From: Prevotella sp.
GTDB lineage: Bacteria > Bacteroidota > Bacteroidia > Bacteroidales > Bacteroidaceae
DNA length: 64,000 nucleotides
NCBI GenBank assembly: GCA_017474515.1
Contig: JAFVHN010000067.1
Coordinates: 1-64,000 of the forward strand
Reading direction: 5' to 3'
The first letter of the stretch is position 1; every line of letters starts with the position of its first letter. A program made the translations under genes and the position numbers. The notes beneath the pieces are model-generated. The model was not told the origin of the DNA and ran no database searches. It saw only the letters and a list, made by a program, of their open reading frames with translations. Below are positions 8,785-16,773 of the stretch, piece by piece.

Positions 8785-9846
8785 ATGAACAAGAAAACAC
8801 TACTCTTCTCGGCATTGGCCGGCTTCACGCTCTTTGCCAATGCACAAACAATCGTCACCGACAACGAAGTCATTGACCTTGGAAACATCATTTATGAAAC
8901 CCCTTCCACGGCCACGTTCCAACTGAAAAACAACGGCCACGAGCCGTTGGTGCTTCAAGACGTGAAAACCAGCTGTGGCTGCACCAAGGCCGAATATCCC
9001 AAACAACCCATCCAGCCCGGCGAATCGTTCAGCATCTCGGCCACCTACGACGCTCGGCAACTGGGCCACTTTCTCAAGGACATTGCCCTCTACAGCAATG
9101 TCTCGCCCAAGCCCTACTACCTGTCAATCAGAGGTGTCGTGGTGGAAGAACTGGTGGATTTCACCGGCACTTATCCTTTCACCATTGCCGATGTGTCGGT
9201 TGACAAGAACGACATTGAGTTCGACGACGTGAACCGCGGCGACAGGCCGATACAGAAAATCCACATCAAGAACGTCAGCACGAAATCGGTCAGCCCCACC
9301 GTCATGCACCTGCCGGAATACATGGAAGCCATCGTTTCGCCCACAACCATCATGCCCGGCAGGGAAGGTGTTGTGAGCCTGGTGCTTGACTCACGCAAGT
9401 TGCGCGACTACGGCCTGACGCAGACTTCCGTTTTCCTCGGCATGTTCCCGGGCGACAAGGTTGCCGCCAACAAGGAAATTTCCGTATCGGCCGTACTGCT
9501 CCCCGCCTTCAGGGAGCTGACCGACAACGACCTTGCCGCTGCTCCACAGCTGCGCATATCGCACGAACAGTTGGACATGGACTTCCGTGGAAAAAGCAAG
9601 AAGAGCGAGACCATCACCCTTGAGAACGTGGGGCGCACACCGCTCGACATCAGTTCGCTACAAATGTTCACCACCGGCCTCAAGGTCAAACTCAGCAAGA
9701 GCCGCCTGATGCCCAATGAAAAAGCCACGCTGAAGATTACCGGCGAGGCAAAACTGTTGAAAGCGGCGCGCAGCAAGCCCCGCGTCATCATGATTACCAA
9801 CGACCCCATGAAGCCGAAGGTCATCATCAACATCAACGTGAAATAA
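8785..9846 (+). CDS. DUF1573 domain protein, exported
   Basis: 353 aa. I chose the ATG at 8785 because it gives a clean signal peptide (MNKKTLLFSALAGFTLFANAQ); reading from 8752 adds an unlikely leader. It contains DUF1573 immunoglobulin-like repeats. The first, about residues 30-115, has the family pattern 'ATFQLKNNGHEPLVL' followed by TSCGCTKAEYP. A further copy ends the protein (ETITLENVGRTPLDI ... VIMITNDPMKPKVIININVK). Such proteins are abundant in Bacteroidetes envelopes; their biochemical role is unknown. The gene lies 61 bases after the A2M gene and is probably in the same transcript. Confidence 0.85.
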   Translation: MNKKTLLFSALAGFTLFANAQTIVTDNEVIDLGNIIYETPSTATFQLKNNGHEPLVLQDVKTSCGCTKAEYPKQPIQPGESFSISATYDARQLGHFLKDIALYSNVSPKPYYLSIRGVVVEELVDFTGTYPFTIADVSVDKNDIEFDDVNRGDRPIQKIHIKNVSTKSVSPTVMHLPEYMEAIVSPTTIMPGREGVVSLVLDSRKLRDYGLTQTSVFLGMFPGDKVAANKEISVSAVLLPAFRELTDNDLAAAPQLRISHEQLDMDFRGKSKKSETITLENVGRTPLDISSLQMFTTGLKVKLSKSRLMPNEKATLKITGEAKLLKAARSKPRVIMITNDPMKPKVIININVK

Positions 9847-9873
9847 CCATTACGCACCCATCACCCACATATT

Positions 9874-10971
9874 ATGGAACATCCAGAGAACAGTGCCGAA
9901 TACAAAGGCCTCCAAGTAAATGCCGGCGTCAACCAACAGGCCATCATCAACCCCTACCTCAGGCGCGGGCATTTCCGCCGGCGCGAATTGTCAGTTGCCG
10001 ATATGGTTGACGGCATATTGAAAGGCGACATCACCATACTGAGCCAAGCCGTCACACTGGTTGAAAGCGTCAACCCCGACCACTACGGCCGTGCACAAGA
10101 GGTTATCGACAAATGCCTGCCCTATAGCGGCAACAGTGTTCGCATAGGCATCAGCGGTGTGCCCGGAGCCGGAAAAAGCACCAGTATCGACGAATTCGGA
10201 ATACATGTACTCGACCGCTTTGGCGGAAAACTGGCAGTGCTGGCCATCGACCCCAGCTCTGAGCGCAGCAAGGGAAGCATCCTTGGCGACAAAACGCGCA
10301 TGGAGAAACTGTCGCAAAGAAAAGAAGCCTTCATCAGGCCTTCGCCAACAGCTGGTTCGCTGGGCGGAGTGGCTCGGAAAACCCGTGAAACCATCATCCT
10401 GTGCGAAGCCGCTGGATTTGATAAAATCTTCGTCGAGACAGTGGGCGTGGGGCAAAGCGAAACGGCCTGCCACTCCATGGTGGACTTCTTCCTGCTCATA
10501 CAACTGGCAGGAACAGGCGACGAGCTGCAAGGCATCAAAAGGGGAATCATGGAAATTGCCGACGGCATCGTCATCAACAAGTGTGACGGCAATAATGTTG
10601 ACAAGTGCCACATGGCCGCCACCAACTTCCGCAACGCCCTGCACTTCTTCCCCATGCCCGACAGCGGATGGCTGCCGAAAGTGCTGTGCTATAGTGGTTT
10701 CTACGGCACCGGAATACAGGAAGTGTGGGACATGATTTACCAGTATTTGGACTTCGTGAAGCAAAACGGCTACTTCTCTTTCAGGCGTAACGAACAGTCA
10801 AAATACTGGATGTATGAAAGCATCAACGAGCACCTGCGCAACTCGTTCTACCACAACAAGCTCATTGAGCAGCACATCAAGGAAGCCGAACAACAGGTGC
10901 TTCACGGTGAAATCACATCGTTCAAGGCTGCCGGCGACTTGCTGGAAATGTATTTCAAAACGCTGAAATGA
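9874..10971 (+). CDS. meaB: Methylmalonyl-CoA mutase-associated GTPase MeaB
   Basis: A 365-aa cytoplasmic G3E-type P-loop GTPase of the MeaB/ArgK family. The Walker A motif GVPGAGKST is at residues 95-103, followed by 'VLAIDPSSERSKGSILGDKTRM' features and the NKCDG guanine-recognition motif. MeaB loads and protects the adenosylcobalamin cofactor of methylmalonyl-CoA mutase. That fits the succinate-propionate route of Bacteroidales and the sodium-pump decarboxylase genes a few kilobases away. The mutase itself is not in the window. The stop codon overlaps the first ATG of ispH, so the two are probably translated in coupled fashion. Confidence 0.93.
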   Translation: MEHPENSAEYKGLQVNAGVNQQAIINPYLRRGHFRRRELSVADMVDGILKGDITILSQAVTLVESVNPDHYGRAQEVIDKCLPYSGNSVRIGISGVPGAGKSTSIDEFGIHVLDRFGGKLAVLAIDPSSERSKGSILGDKTRMEKLSQRKEAFIRPSPTAGSLGGVARKTRETIILCEAAGFDKIFVETVGVGQSETACHSMVDFFLLIQLAGTGDELQGIKRGIMEIADGIVINKCDGNNVDKCHMAATNFRNALHFFPMPDSGWLPKVLCYSGFYGTGIQEVWDMIYQYLDFVKQNGYFSFRRNEQSKYWMYESINEHLRNSFYHNKLIEQHIKEAEQQVLHGEITSFKAAGDLLEMYFKTLK

Positions 10972-11837
10972 TGCAAATAGAAATCGACAACGGCTCCGGC
11001 TTCTGCTTCGGTGTCACCACGGCCATCCGCAAGGCAGAAGAAGAACTGGCCAAAGGCACCACGCTCTATTGTCTTGGCGACATTGTCCACAACGGCATGG
11101 AGTGTGAGCGGCTGCGAAACATGGGCCTCATCACCATCAGCCACGAAGACCTGCAGAAGCTGCACGACGCGAAGGTGCTGCTCAGGGCGCATGGCGAACC
11201 GCCCGAAACCTATGAGCTGGCCCGCCGGAACAACATTGAAATCATCGATGCCACTTGCCCCGTTGTCCTTCAGTTGCAACGGAAAATCAAGAAACAATAT
11301 GAGGCCAATCCCAGTGCACAGATTGTCATTTATGGCAAACCCGGACATGCCGAAGTGCTTGGGCTGGTGGGGCAGACAAACAGCAAGGCCATTGTGGTGG
11401 CCAATGTTGACGACGTGAAGCGGCTCGATTTCAAACGCGACATCTACCTTTACTCTCAAACCACGCAGTCGCTCGACGAATTTCAGCGCATCATCTCCTA
11501 CATCCGCCAGCATATCGAGCCCGGATGCCAGTTCCAGAGTTTCGACACCATTTGCCGACAAGTTGCCAACCGCATGCCCAACATTTCCTCGTTTGCCGCC
11601 AAGCACGACCTCATTCTCTTTGTGTGCGGCAGGAAGAGCAGCAACGGCCGCGTTTTGTTCAACGAATGCCGGCGCATCAACCCCAACAGCCACCTCATAG
11701 AAGGTGCCGGAGAAATCAACCATGCCTGGCTGGAAGACGTCAATTCCGTAGGAATCTGCGGAGCCACCAGCACTCCGAAATGGCTGATGGAGGAATGCCG
11801 CGACGCATTGCAAAACATGCAGGCTGCCACCATCTAA
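10968..11837 (+). CDS. ispH: 4-hydroxy-3-methylbut-2-enyl diphosphate reductase
   Basis: 289 aa, the normal length for IspH (LytB). It carries out the last step of the MEP isoprenoid pathway, making IPP and DMAPP with a [4Fe-4S] cluster. The three cluster cysteines are visible: C13 in GFCFGV, C97 in DATCPVV and C264 in GICGATSTP. GHAEVLG and the S-T-P motif near the end are also family hallmarks. Two ATGs are adjacent (10968 and 10971); the first overlaps the meaB stop. A strong terminator follows at once. The pairing with meaB has no obvious metabolic logic and is probably only operon sharing. Confidence 0.95.
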   Translation: MMQIEIDNGSGFCFGVTTAIRKAEEELAKGTTLYCLGDIVHNGMECERLRNMGLITISHEDLQKLHDAKVLLRAHGEPPETYELARRNNIEIIDATCPVVLQLQRKIKKQYEANPSAQIVIYGKPGHAEVLGLVGQTNSKAIVVANVDDVKRLDFKRDIYLYSQTTQSLDEFQRIISYIRQHIEPGCQFQSFDTICRQVANRMPNISSFAAKHDLILFVCGRKSSNGRVLFNECRRINPNSHLIEGAGEINHAWLEDVNSVGICGATSTPKWLMEECRDALQNMQAATI

Positions 11838-11838
11838 C

Positions 11839-11874
11839 AAAAAGTCCCGATGCCGGAAAGCATCGGGACTTTTT
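11839..11874. terminator. Bidirectional terminator between ispH and rplI
   Basis: AAAAAGTCCCGATGC and GCATCGGGACTTTTT form a perfect 15-bp stem with a 6-base loop. It has A and T runs on either side and lies between convergent genes, so it can stop transcription both ways. Confidence 0.92.
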
Positions 11875-11893
11875 CATTATCATAAGTCAGATT

Positions 11894-12439
11894 TTACTCT
11901 GCTGCGGGGATGTCTTCCTCTTCCACTTCGGGAATCTCGAACTCATCTACCTCTTCCACGACGGCGGGTTCTTCCTGTACCTCCACCTCAACGGGCTGGT
12001 TCTCGGCCACCACTTTCACGGGCACCTTCACCTCAACCTCTTTGTGGAAATGCACCACGGCCTCATAGTCGCCCACTTTCTTGGCATCAGTCATGGTGAC
12101 AATCTTGCGGTCCACCTCGATGCCCTTTTCTTTCAGGGCTGCGACGACCTGAGCCGGTCCCACGCTACCATAGGTAACGCCGGTTGCCGACACCTTGGCG
12201 GCAATTTCCAGGGCGATGCCCTCGAAAGCCTTTGCACGCTCTTCGGCAGCAGCCTTGATGGCGGCCAGCTTGTGAGCCTGCTGGCGCAGGTTCTCGGCCA
12301 GCACCTTCTTTGCACTCTCACTGGCTATGACACCCTTTCCCTGAGGGATGAGGTAATTGCGGCCATAACCACTCTTCACGTTCACGATATCGTTCTTGTA
12401 ACCCAAGCCGATAATGTCTTCCTTCAGAATAATTTCCAT
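11894..12439 (-). CDS. rplI: 50S ribosomal protein L9
   Basis: 181 aa. The N-terminal L9 domain is clear (MEIILKEDIIGLGYKNDIVNVKSGYGRNYLIP), followed by the long connecting helix and the C-terminal rRNA-binding domain. The last ~30 residues form an acidic tail (VEVEVQEEPAVVEEVDEFEIPEVEEE) that makes the protein about 30 aa longer than the usual ~150. It is the last gene of rpsF-rpsR-rplI. Confidence 0.96.
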   Translation of the reverse strand: MEIILKEDIIGLGYKNDIVNVKSGYGRNYLIPQGKGVIASESAKKVLAENLRQQAHKLAAIKAAAEERAKAFEGIALEIAAKVSATGVTYGSVGPAQVVAALKEKGIEVDRKIVTMTDAKKVGDYEAVVHFHKEVEVKVPVKVVAENQPVEVEVQEEPAVVEEVDEFEIPEVEEEDIPAAE

Positions 12440-12456
12440 GCTAAATCCTCCTTTTC

Positions 12457-12723
12457 TTACTTCATCATGTCGGTTACGTAGGGAAGCAGTGCTATCTGGC
12501 GGGCACGCTTAATGGCCTGAGCCACACGACGCTGGTACTTCAGCGATGTTCCAGTGATGCGGCGGGGAAGAATCTTTCCCTGCTCATTGAGGAACTTCTT
12601 GAGGAACTCGGGATCCTTGTAGTCAATGTACTTGATGCCGCTCTTCTTGAAACGGCAATACTTCTTCTTCTTCGTGTCGATAGAAGGAGCGGTGAGATAA
12701 CGGATTTCAGACTGTTCTGCCAT
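12457..12723 (-). CDS. rpsR: 30S ribosomal protein S18
   Basis: 88 aa with the S18 core ([48 protein letters not shown]). S18 binds S6 on the small-subunit platform. It sits between rpsF (3-base gap) and rplI, the usual order. Confidence 0.97.
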   Translation of the reverse strand: MAEQSEIRYLTAPSIDTKKKKYCRFKKSGIKYIDYKDPEFLKKFLNEQGKILPRRITGTSLKYQRRVAQAIKRARQIALLPYVTDMMK

Positions 12724-12726
12724 AAT

Positions 12727-13077
12727 TTAAGCCTCCTCTTCTGCTTTTTTACCAAGTTTTGCACGACGCTTTTCGGCGTACTGAGATGCATACTTGTCGA
12801 GTTTCACTGTGAGGAAACGGATGACCTTCTCATCGCGGCGGTATCCTGTTTCCAGGGTTGCAATCACTTCTGGCTCTGCCATGAACTCCATCAGGAAGTA
12901 GAACCCGGTGGATTTCTTGTCAATAGCATAAGCCATCTTCTTCAGTCCCCAGGCCTCTTCGTTCACAATCTCTGCACCCTTGTCGGTGAGAATTTTCTTG
13001 AACTTGGCGACCGTTTCCTTTGTCTGCTCATCAGACAAAACGGGAGTTAAAATGAAAACGGTTTCGTAATGATTCAT
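12727..13077 (-). CDS. rpsF: 30S ribosomal protein S6
   Basis: 116 aa. The start at 13077 ([18 protein letters not shown]) matches the family; reading from 13146 would begin upstream of the promoter. The S6 fold is shown by '[19 protein letters not shown]' and '[18 protein letters not shown]'. It is the first gene of the three-gene ribosomal operon, with its promoter at 13124-13131. Confidence 0.96.
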   Translation of the reverse strand: MNHYETVFILTPVLSDEQTKETVAKFKKILTDKGAEIVNEEAWGLKKMAYAIDKKSTGFYFLMEFMAEPEVIATLETGYRRDEKVIRFLTVKLDKYASQYAEKRRAKLGKKAEEEA

Positions 13078-13123
13078 TGTTGTTTTTAAATGATAAAAAA
13101 TGTATTTTTGCAAAATGCGGGTG

Positions 13124-13131
13124 CAAAGGTA
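13124..13131 (-). promoter_or_regulatory. -7 box of rpsF-rpsR-rplI
   Basis: On the minus strand this reads TACCTTTG, followed by CACCCGCATTTTG. It lies 47 bases before the rpsF start. Confidence 0.8.
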
Positions 13132-13175
13132 CAAATAATTTTTCAATTAATCCTTCGCGATTCGTATTTTTTTTG

Positions 13176-13183
13176 TATTTTTG
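13176..13183 (+). promoter_or_regulatory. -7 box of small membrane protein gene
   Basis: TATTTTTG lies 22 bases before the ATG at 13205. It is divergent from the rpsF promoter about 45 bases away. Confidence 0.6.
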
Positions 13184-13204
13184 CCCGAAAAAAGTGGCTG
13201 TAGC

Positions 13205-13384
13205 ATGAAAATTAGTCCCAAAGTCCCCTGTTATCTTCTCATTTTGGCCGGAATACTTCTATTTTGTGCCAGTTTCATCTTTGGCCTTACCGAGGTTAAT
13301 GCCGTTCAGTTCACGGCCTTTGCCCTCATCCTTTCGGGTGTAGTCTGGCTGGTGTGGAAAGCCAAAAAGGGAAGCCGCTATTGA
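13205..13384 (+). CDS. Small two-TM membrane protein, unknown
   Basis: 59 aa: MKISPKVPCYLLILAGILLF, a second hydrophobic segment (VQFTAFALILSGVVWLVW) and a basic end (KAKKGSRY). It is probably a two-helix inner-membrane protein with both ends in the cytoplasm. The upstream in-frame region from 13181 overlaps the -7 box and is not translated. It has its own promoter. No family recognised. Confidence 0.6.
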   Translation: MKISPKVPCYLLILAGILLFCASFIFGLTEVNAVQFTAFALILSGVVWLVWKAKKGSRY

Positions 13385-13449
13385 TTCCCATCGCCCCGTT
13401 TCTCGTATGTTGCGATGGCCGTCCCCGTATGTTGCGATACGAGGACGAT

Positions 13450-14055
13450 TTATATTTTATTCACGTCAACAAACCCATTCATGACGGCATAGATGGTCAG
13501 CGCCGACACGCTGCGCACCCCCACTTTTTCCATGATGTTCTTTCGATGGGTGATGACCGTAGAAAGGCCGATGTGCAACATATCGGCAATCTCCTTATTT
13601 ATATGTCCCCTCACGATGAGTGCCATGACCTCCATCTCCCGGTCGGTGAGCACTCTTTTCTCAGGGGTCGGAAACCCCTGTGGAGGATGGTTCTTGCCAT
13701 GAGGGTGAGCATGCTGAACCATGCTGAGAATTGAACGCACGAGAACCCGCTCCGGCACATTCACACAAAGGCTATGGAAATCGGAAAGACCGCTGCCATT
13801 GGAGGGAGAAAGAACGATGGTTCGACGGCGGCGCTCCAGGAAGAACGGGCGATTTTCGAGCACGATGTTCATCGCCACGAAGTAATGGAAAAAGTCATCT
13901 GGATTGTTGGCCATGAGCTCACTGAATGACCCGAAACAACAAATTTCGGCAAAAGGCACCACATCTTGCAACAGTTGCCTTAACCCCATAACCGCCAACG
14001 TATTAGGGTCCACGATGGCGGCCATAGGGCGGCGGGGCATCTCATGTTCGCTCAT
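13450..14055 (-). CDS. LuxR-type response-regulator-like transcription factor
   Basis: 201 aa. The C-terminus is a clear LuxR/GerE helix-turn-helix (LTDREMEVMALIVRGHINKEIADMLHIG...VITHRKNIMEKVGVRSVSAL, about residues 133-190). The N-terminal ~110 residues look like a receiver (AAIVDPNTLAVMGLRQLLQ), but where the phospho-accepting Asp is expected the sequence is FHYFVAMNIVLE with no Asp. It is likely an atypical regulator not controlled by phosphorylation. It lies 27 bases after the sodium-pump beta subunit gene, on the same strand, so it is probably co-transcribed and may regulate that unit. Confidence 0.85.
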   Translation of the reverse strand: MSEHEMPRRPMAAIVDPNTLAVMGLRQLLQDVVPFAEICCFGSFSELMANNPDDFFHYFVAMNIVLENRPFFLERRRRTIVLSPSNGSGLSDFHSLCVNVPERVLVRSILSMVQHAHPHGKNHPPQGFPTPEKRVLTDREMEVMALIVRGHINKEIADMLHIGLSTVITHRKNIMEKVGVRSVSALTIYAVMNGFVDVNKI

Positions 14056-14082
14056 TGGCGTTCAACAATTCCATTTAACCGA

Positions 14083-15240
14083 TTAACTCAGGAAACCGAG
14101 CAACGCACCGGCAGCCACGGCCGAGCCGATGACACCGGCCACATTCGGGCCCATGGCGTGCATCAGCAGGAAGTTGTGACGGTCGTATTCCAAACCCATG
14201 TTGTTGGAAATCCTGGCTGCCATGGGAACGGCGCTCACGCCGGCATTGCCGATGAGGGGGTTGATTTTCTTGTCCTTCGGCAAGAAGAGGTTCATAATCT
14301 TCACAAATCCCACACCGCTGATGGTGGCCAGGACGAACGCACAGGCACCGATGGCAAAAATGAAGATGGTGTTCATGGTGAGAAATTCGCTGGCCTGAGT
14401 GGAGCAGCCCACGGTGAGGCCCAACAACATCACCACAATGTCGTTGAGTGCCGAGCCGGCGGTCTTGGCAAGGCGCGTGGTCTTTCCCGACTCCTTGAGC
14501 AGGTTGCCGAAGAAGAGCATGCCCAGCAGGGGCAGACCCGAAGGCACGATGAAAGTGGTGAGCAGCAGTCCCACAATGGGGAACAAAATGCGCTCTGTCT
14601 GGCTGACGTGTCTCACGGGCTTCATGCGGATGAGGCGCTCCTTCTTGGTGGTCATCAGTCGCATGATAAAAGGCTGAATGACAGGCACCAAGGCCATATA
14701 GGAATAAGCGCACACGGCAATGGCACCCATCAGGTTGGGCGCGGTCTTCGACGACAGGAAGATGGCCGTGGGGCCGTCGGCACCGCCGATAATGGCTATG
14801 CCCGCTGCCTGGTTGGGCTCAAAGCCCAGGGCCAGGGCCGACATATAGGCGCCGAAGATGCCGAACTGGGCGGCCGCGCCGATAAGCACCAACTTGGGGT
14901 TGGCAATGAGCGCCGAGAAGTCGGTCATGGCACCGATGCCGAGAAACACCAGCGGAGGATACCAGCCTTGCCTCACACCCTGATAGAAGATGTTCAGCAC
15001 CGAATTGTCCTCATACAGGCCGATTTCCAGTCCGGCATCGCCACGGAAAGGAATGTTTCCCAAGATGATGCCCAGTCCGATGGGAACCAGGAGCAGGGGC
15101 TCGAAATCTTTCTTGATGGCAAGCCAGATGAAGAACGCTCCCACGGCAATCATGATGAGGTTCGGAACGGTAGCGTTCAGAAAGCCGGTATATGAGAGGA
15201 ACTCATTGAAATTATGGACGATAAATTCTGTGAAACTCAT
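14083..15240 (-). CDS. Sodium-pumping decarboxylase beta subunit
   Basis: 385 aa, strongly hydrophobic with about ten membrane segments. Signatures of the OadB/MmdB/GcdB family include 'GIGAMTDFSALIANPKLVLIGAAAQFGIF', 'GIAIIGGADGPTAIFLS' and 'NAGVSAVPMAARISNNMG'. The subunit decarboxylates carboxybiotin and exports Na+ across the inner membrane. The biotin carrier gene lies 29 bases upstream, then the gamma subunit gene. With MeaB nearby, a methylmalonyl-CoA decarboxylase is likelier than oxaloacetate decarboxylase, but the alpha subunit that decides the substrate is not present. Confidence 0.94.
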   Translation of the reverse strand: MSFTEFIVHNFNEFLSYTGFLNATVPNLIMIAVGAFFIWLAIKKDFEPLLLVPIGLGIILGNIPFRGDAGLEIGLYEDNSVLNIFYQGVRQGWYPPLVFLGIGAMTDFSALIANPKLVLIGAAAQFGIFGAYMSALALGFEPNQAAGIAIIGGADGPTAIFLSSKTAPNLMGAIAVCAYSYMALVPVIQPFIMRLMTTKKERLIRMKPVRHVSQTERILFPIVGLLLTTFIVPSGLPLLGMLFFGNLLKESGKTTRLAKTAGSALNDIVVMLLGLTVGCSTQASEFLTMNTIFIFAIGACAFVLATISGVGFVKIMNLFLPKDKKINPLIGNAGVSAVPMAARISNNMGLEYDRHNFLLMHAMGPNVAGVIGSAVAAGALLGFLS

Positions 15241-15269
15241 AATTCTCTTGTTGTCGATGTTTTGTTATG

Positions 15270-15716
15270 TCAACCTATAGTGACAAGGGTGGTGCCCTCC
15301 ATGACGGTGTCGCCCTGCTTCACCAGGACGGAAGTGATGGTGCCGGTGGCTTCGGCCTCGATGTTGTTCTGCATCTTCATGGCCTCCAGGATAATGACGG
15401 TGTCGCCGGTTTTCACGGTCTGGCCCACGGCCACCTTCACCTCAGTGATGGTTCCGGGCAGTGGAGCGGTCACTTTCTTGCCTGCTCCCGGAGTGGCGGC
15501 CGGAGCGGCCGGAGCCTGCTGAACGGGCTGGGCGGCAGGAGCGGGGGCAACGGGAGGCGTGACTGGTTTCTTCGCACGGGGTGCAGCCTTGATGGGCTGT
15601 TTCATTTCCACCTCAAAGGGAATGCCGTTGACCGTCACCTTGGCAATGTTGCCTTCCACATCTTCTATCTCCACGTCGTAGTCAACGCCTTGCAGTTTAT
15701 ATTGATACTTGTTCAT
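15270..15716 (-). CDS. Biotin carboxyl carrier subunit of sodium-pump decarboxylase
   Basis: 148 aa. An N-terminal ~55-residue domain (MNKYQYKLQGVDYDVEIEDV) is joined by a Pro/Ala-rich flexible linker to a biotinyl domain with the EAMKM motif; its lysine carries biotin. The swinging arm shuttles CO2 from the carboxyltransferase alpha subunit to the beta subunit. It is placed between the gamma and beta subunit genes. Confidence 0.94.
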   Translation of the reverse strand: MNKYQYKLQGVDYDVEIEDVEGNIAKVTVNGIPFEVEMKQPIKAAPRAKKPVTPPVAPAPAAQPVQQAPAAPAATPGAGKKVTAPLPGTITEVKVAVGQTVKTGDTVIILEAMKMQNNIEAEATGTITSVLVKQGDTVMEGTTLVTIG

Positions 15717-15764
15717 TGTATTTATGGTTTAAAGTGTTTATGTTCAGGAGTTTATGAATGGTTG

Positions 15765-16718
15765 TTAATTTACTTCGTTGTTCCACATTGTGTGGCGGCG
15801 GCGAATGGTGATGATGCCGCTCTCCTCGTCGTGGATGTTGTCGGTGTATTGTTTCAGTGCCAGGGCGATGACGGCCATGTAAACCTCCTTGTCGATGCCG
15901 CCCGTTTCCAGCCCGTCTTTCAGTATCACCTTGGTCTTGTGGGCTGCTTCGTGCAGTTTCTCCTCGGCTTCCACTGCCGCCTTGATGGGCTGAATGCCGG
16001 CCGCTTTCTTGATGGCCTTCCGGTGGGTGACGATTTTTCCGAAGATGGTGAAGAAGACATAGAGCAGTGTCAGGCAGAAGAAGACGATGCCCATCGACAA
16101 CACGGTGATGCCCAGTCCGTAGGGGTCGTCGCGCTTGAGCCTTGCTATCTTCGACTCGTTCACCTCAATGTAGTTGCCGATGCCGGGCGTCACGGCCTCG
16201 GCAGGCTTCACGTCCCACTGGGCGTTGCCGTCCTTGGTACGTGCAAACGACTTGTCGGCATCCAGTGCCGGCACCGACACCGAGTCGAGCAGGTCCACGC
16301 CGTTGGCATCATAGAGCGCCACCCACACGGCCTCGCCCGCCTTCACGTCGGTGCGCAGGTGGAGTCCGCCCTTTGCCGGGTTGGAGTTGAGGAAGAGCAC
16401 CAGATGGTCCTGTCCGCTCATCGAGGTGCGTTTCTCCCCGTTGGGAATGGGGCTCATCATAGCGATGCGCTCCGGTGCTTTCAAGGTCTTGTCGAGCACC
16501 TTGCGGTTGGTGGTCACGAACATGCCCCTTACGTTGTAGGTTGTGTAAGACGTGTTGGCAAGTTCTATCCAAGGCAGATGCTGTCCAAATTCGTCCTGCA
16601 GGCTGGCGGCGTTGTTGGTCATCACTTCGTTTATCTTGATGTTCTTGGCACCCTGGCCAAACATCACCGAAGTGGCTGAGAGCAACAGTCCGCTAAGCAG
16701 TAATCCAAATTTATTCAT
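15765..16718 (-). CDS. Lamin-tail-like domain fused to OadG gamma subunit
   Basis: 317 aa. A signal peptide (MNKFGLLLSGLLLSATSVMFGQG) is followed by a lamin-tail-like beta-sandwich at about residues 25-170. It shows the typical INEVMTNN start, 'DEFGQHLPWIELAN', 'VRGMFVTTN' and 'DSVSVPALDADKSFAR'. A single membrane helix comes next (GLGITVLSMGIVFFCLTLLYVFFTIF, about 200-225), then a charged cytoplasmic part. The helix and tail match the OadG gamma subunit that anchors the pump. The extracytoplasmic domain is absent from classical OadG proteins and may bind an envelope partner. Confidence 0.85.
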   Translation of the reverse strand: MNKFGLLLSGLLLSATSVMFGQGAKNIKINEVMTNNAASLQDEFGQHLPWIELANTSYTTYNVRGMFVTTNRKVLDKTLKAPERIAMMSPIPNGEKRTSMSGQDHLVLFLNSNPAKGGLHLRTDVKAGEAVWVALYDANGVDLLDSVSVPALDADKSFARTKDGNAQWDVKPAEAVTPGIGNYIEVNESKIARLKRDDPYGLGITVLSMGIVFFCLTLLYVFFTIFGKIVTHRKAIKKAAGIQPIKAAVEAEEKLHEAAHKTKVILKDGLETGGIDKEVYMAVIALALKQYTDNIHDEESGIITIRRRHTMWNNEVN

Positions 16719-16773
16719 TTCTGTACGTGTATGTTAGATATTTTTTGTTAAAGGGTTTATCGCATCTTGGGCT

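Noticed and set aside
10902-11840. 312-aa minus-strand frame opposite ispH
   Set aside because: It is antisense to a certain gene and runs into the bidirectional terminator.
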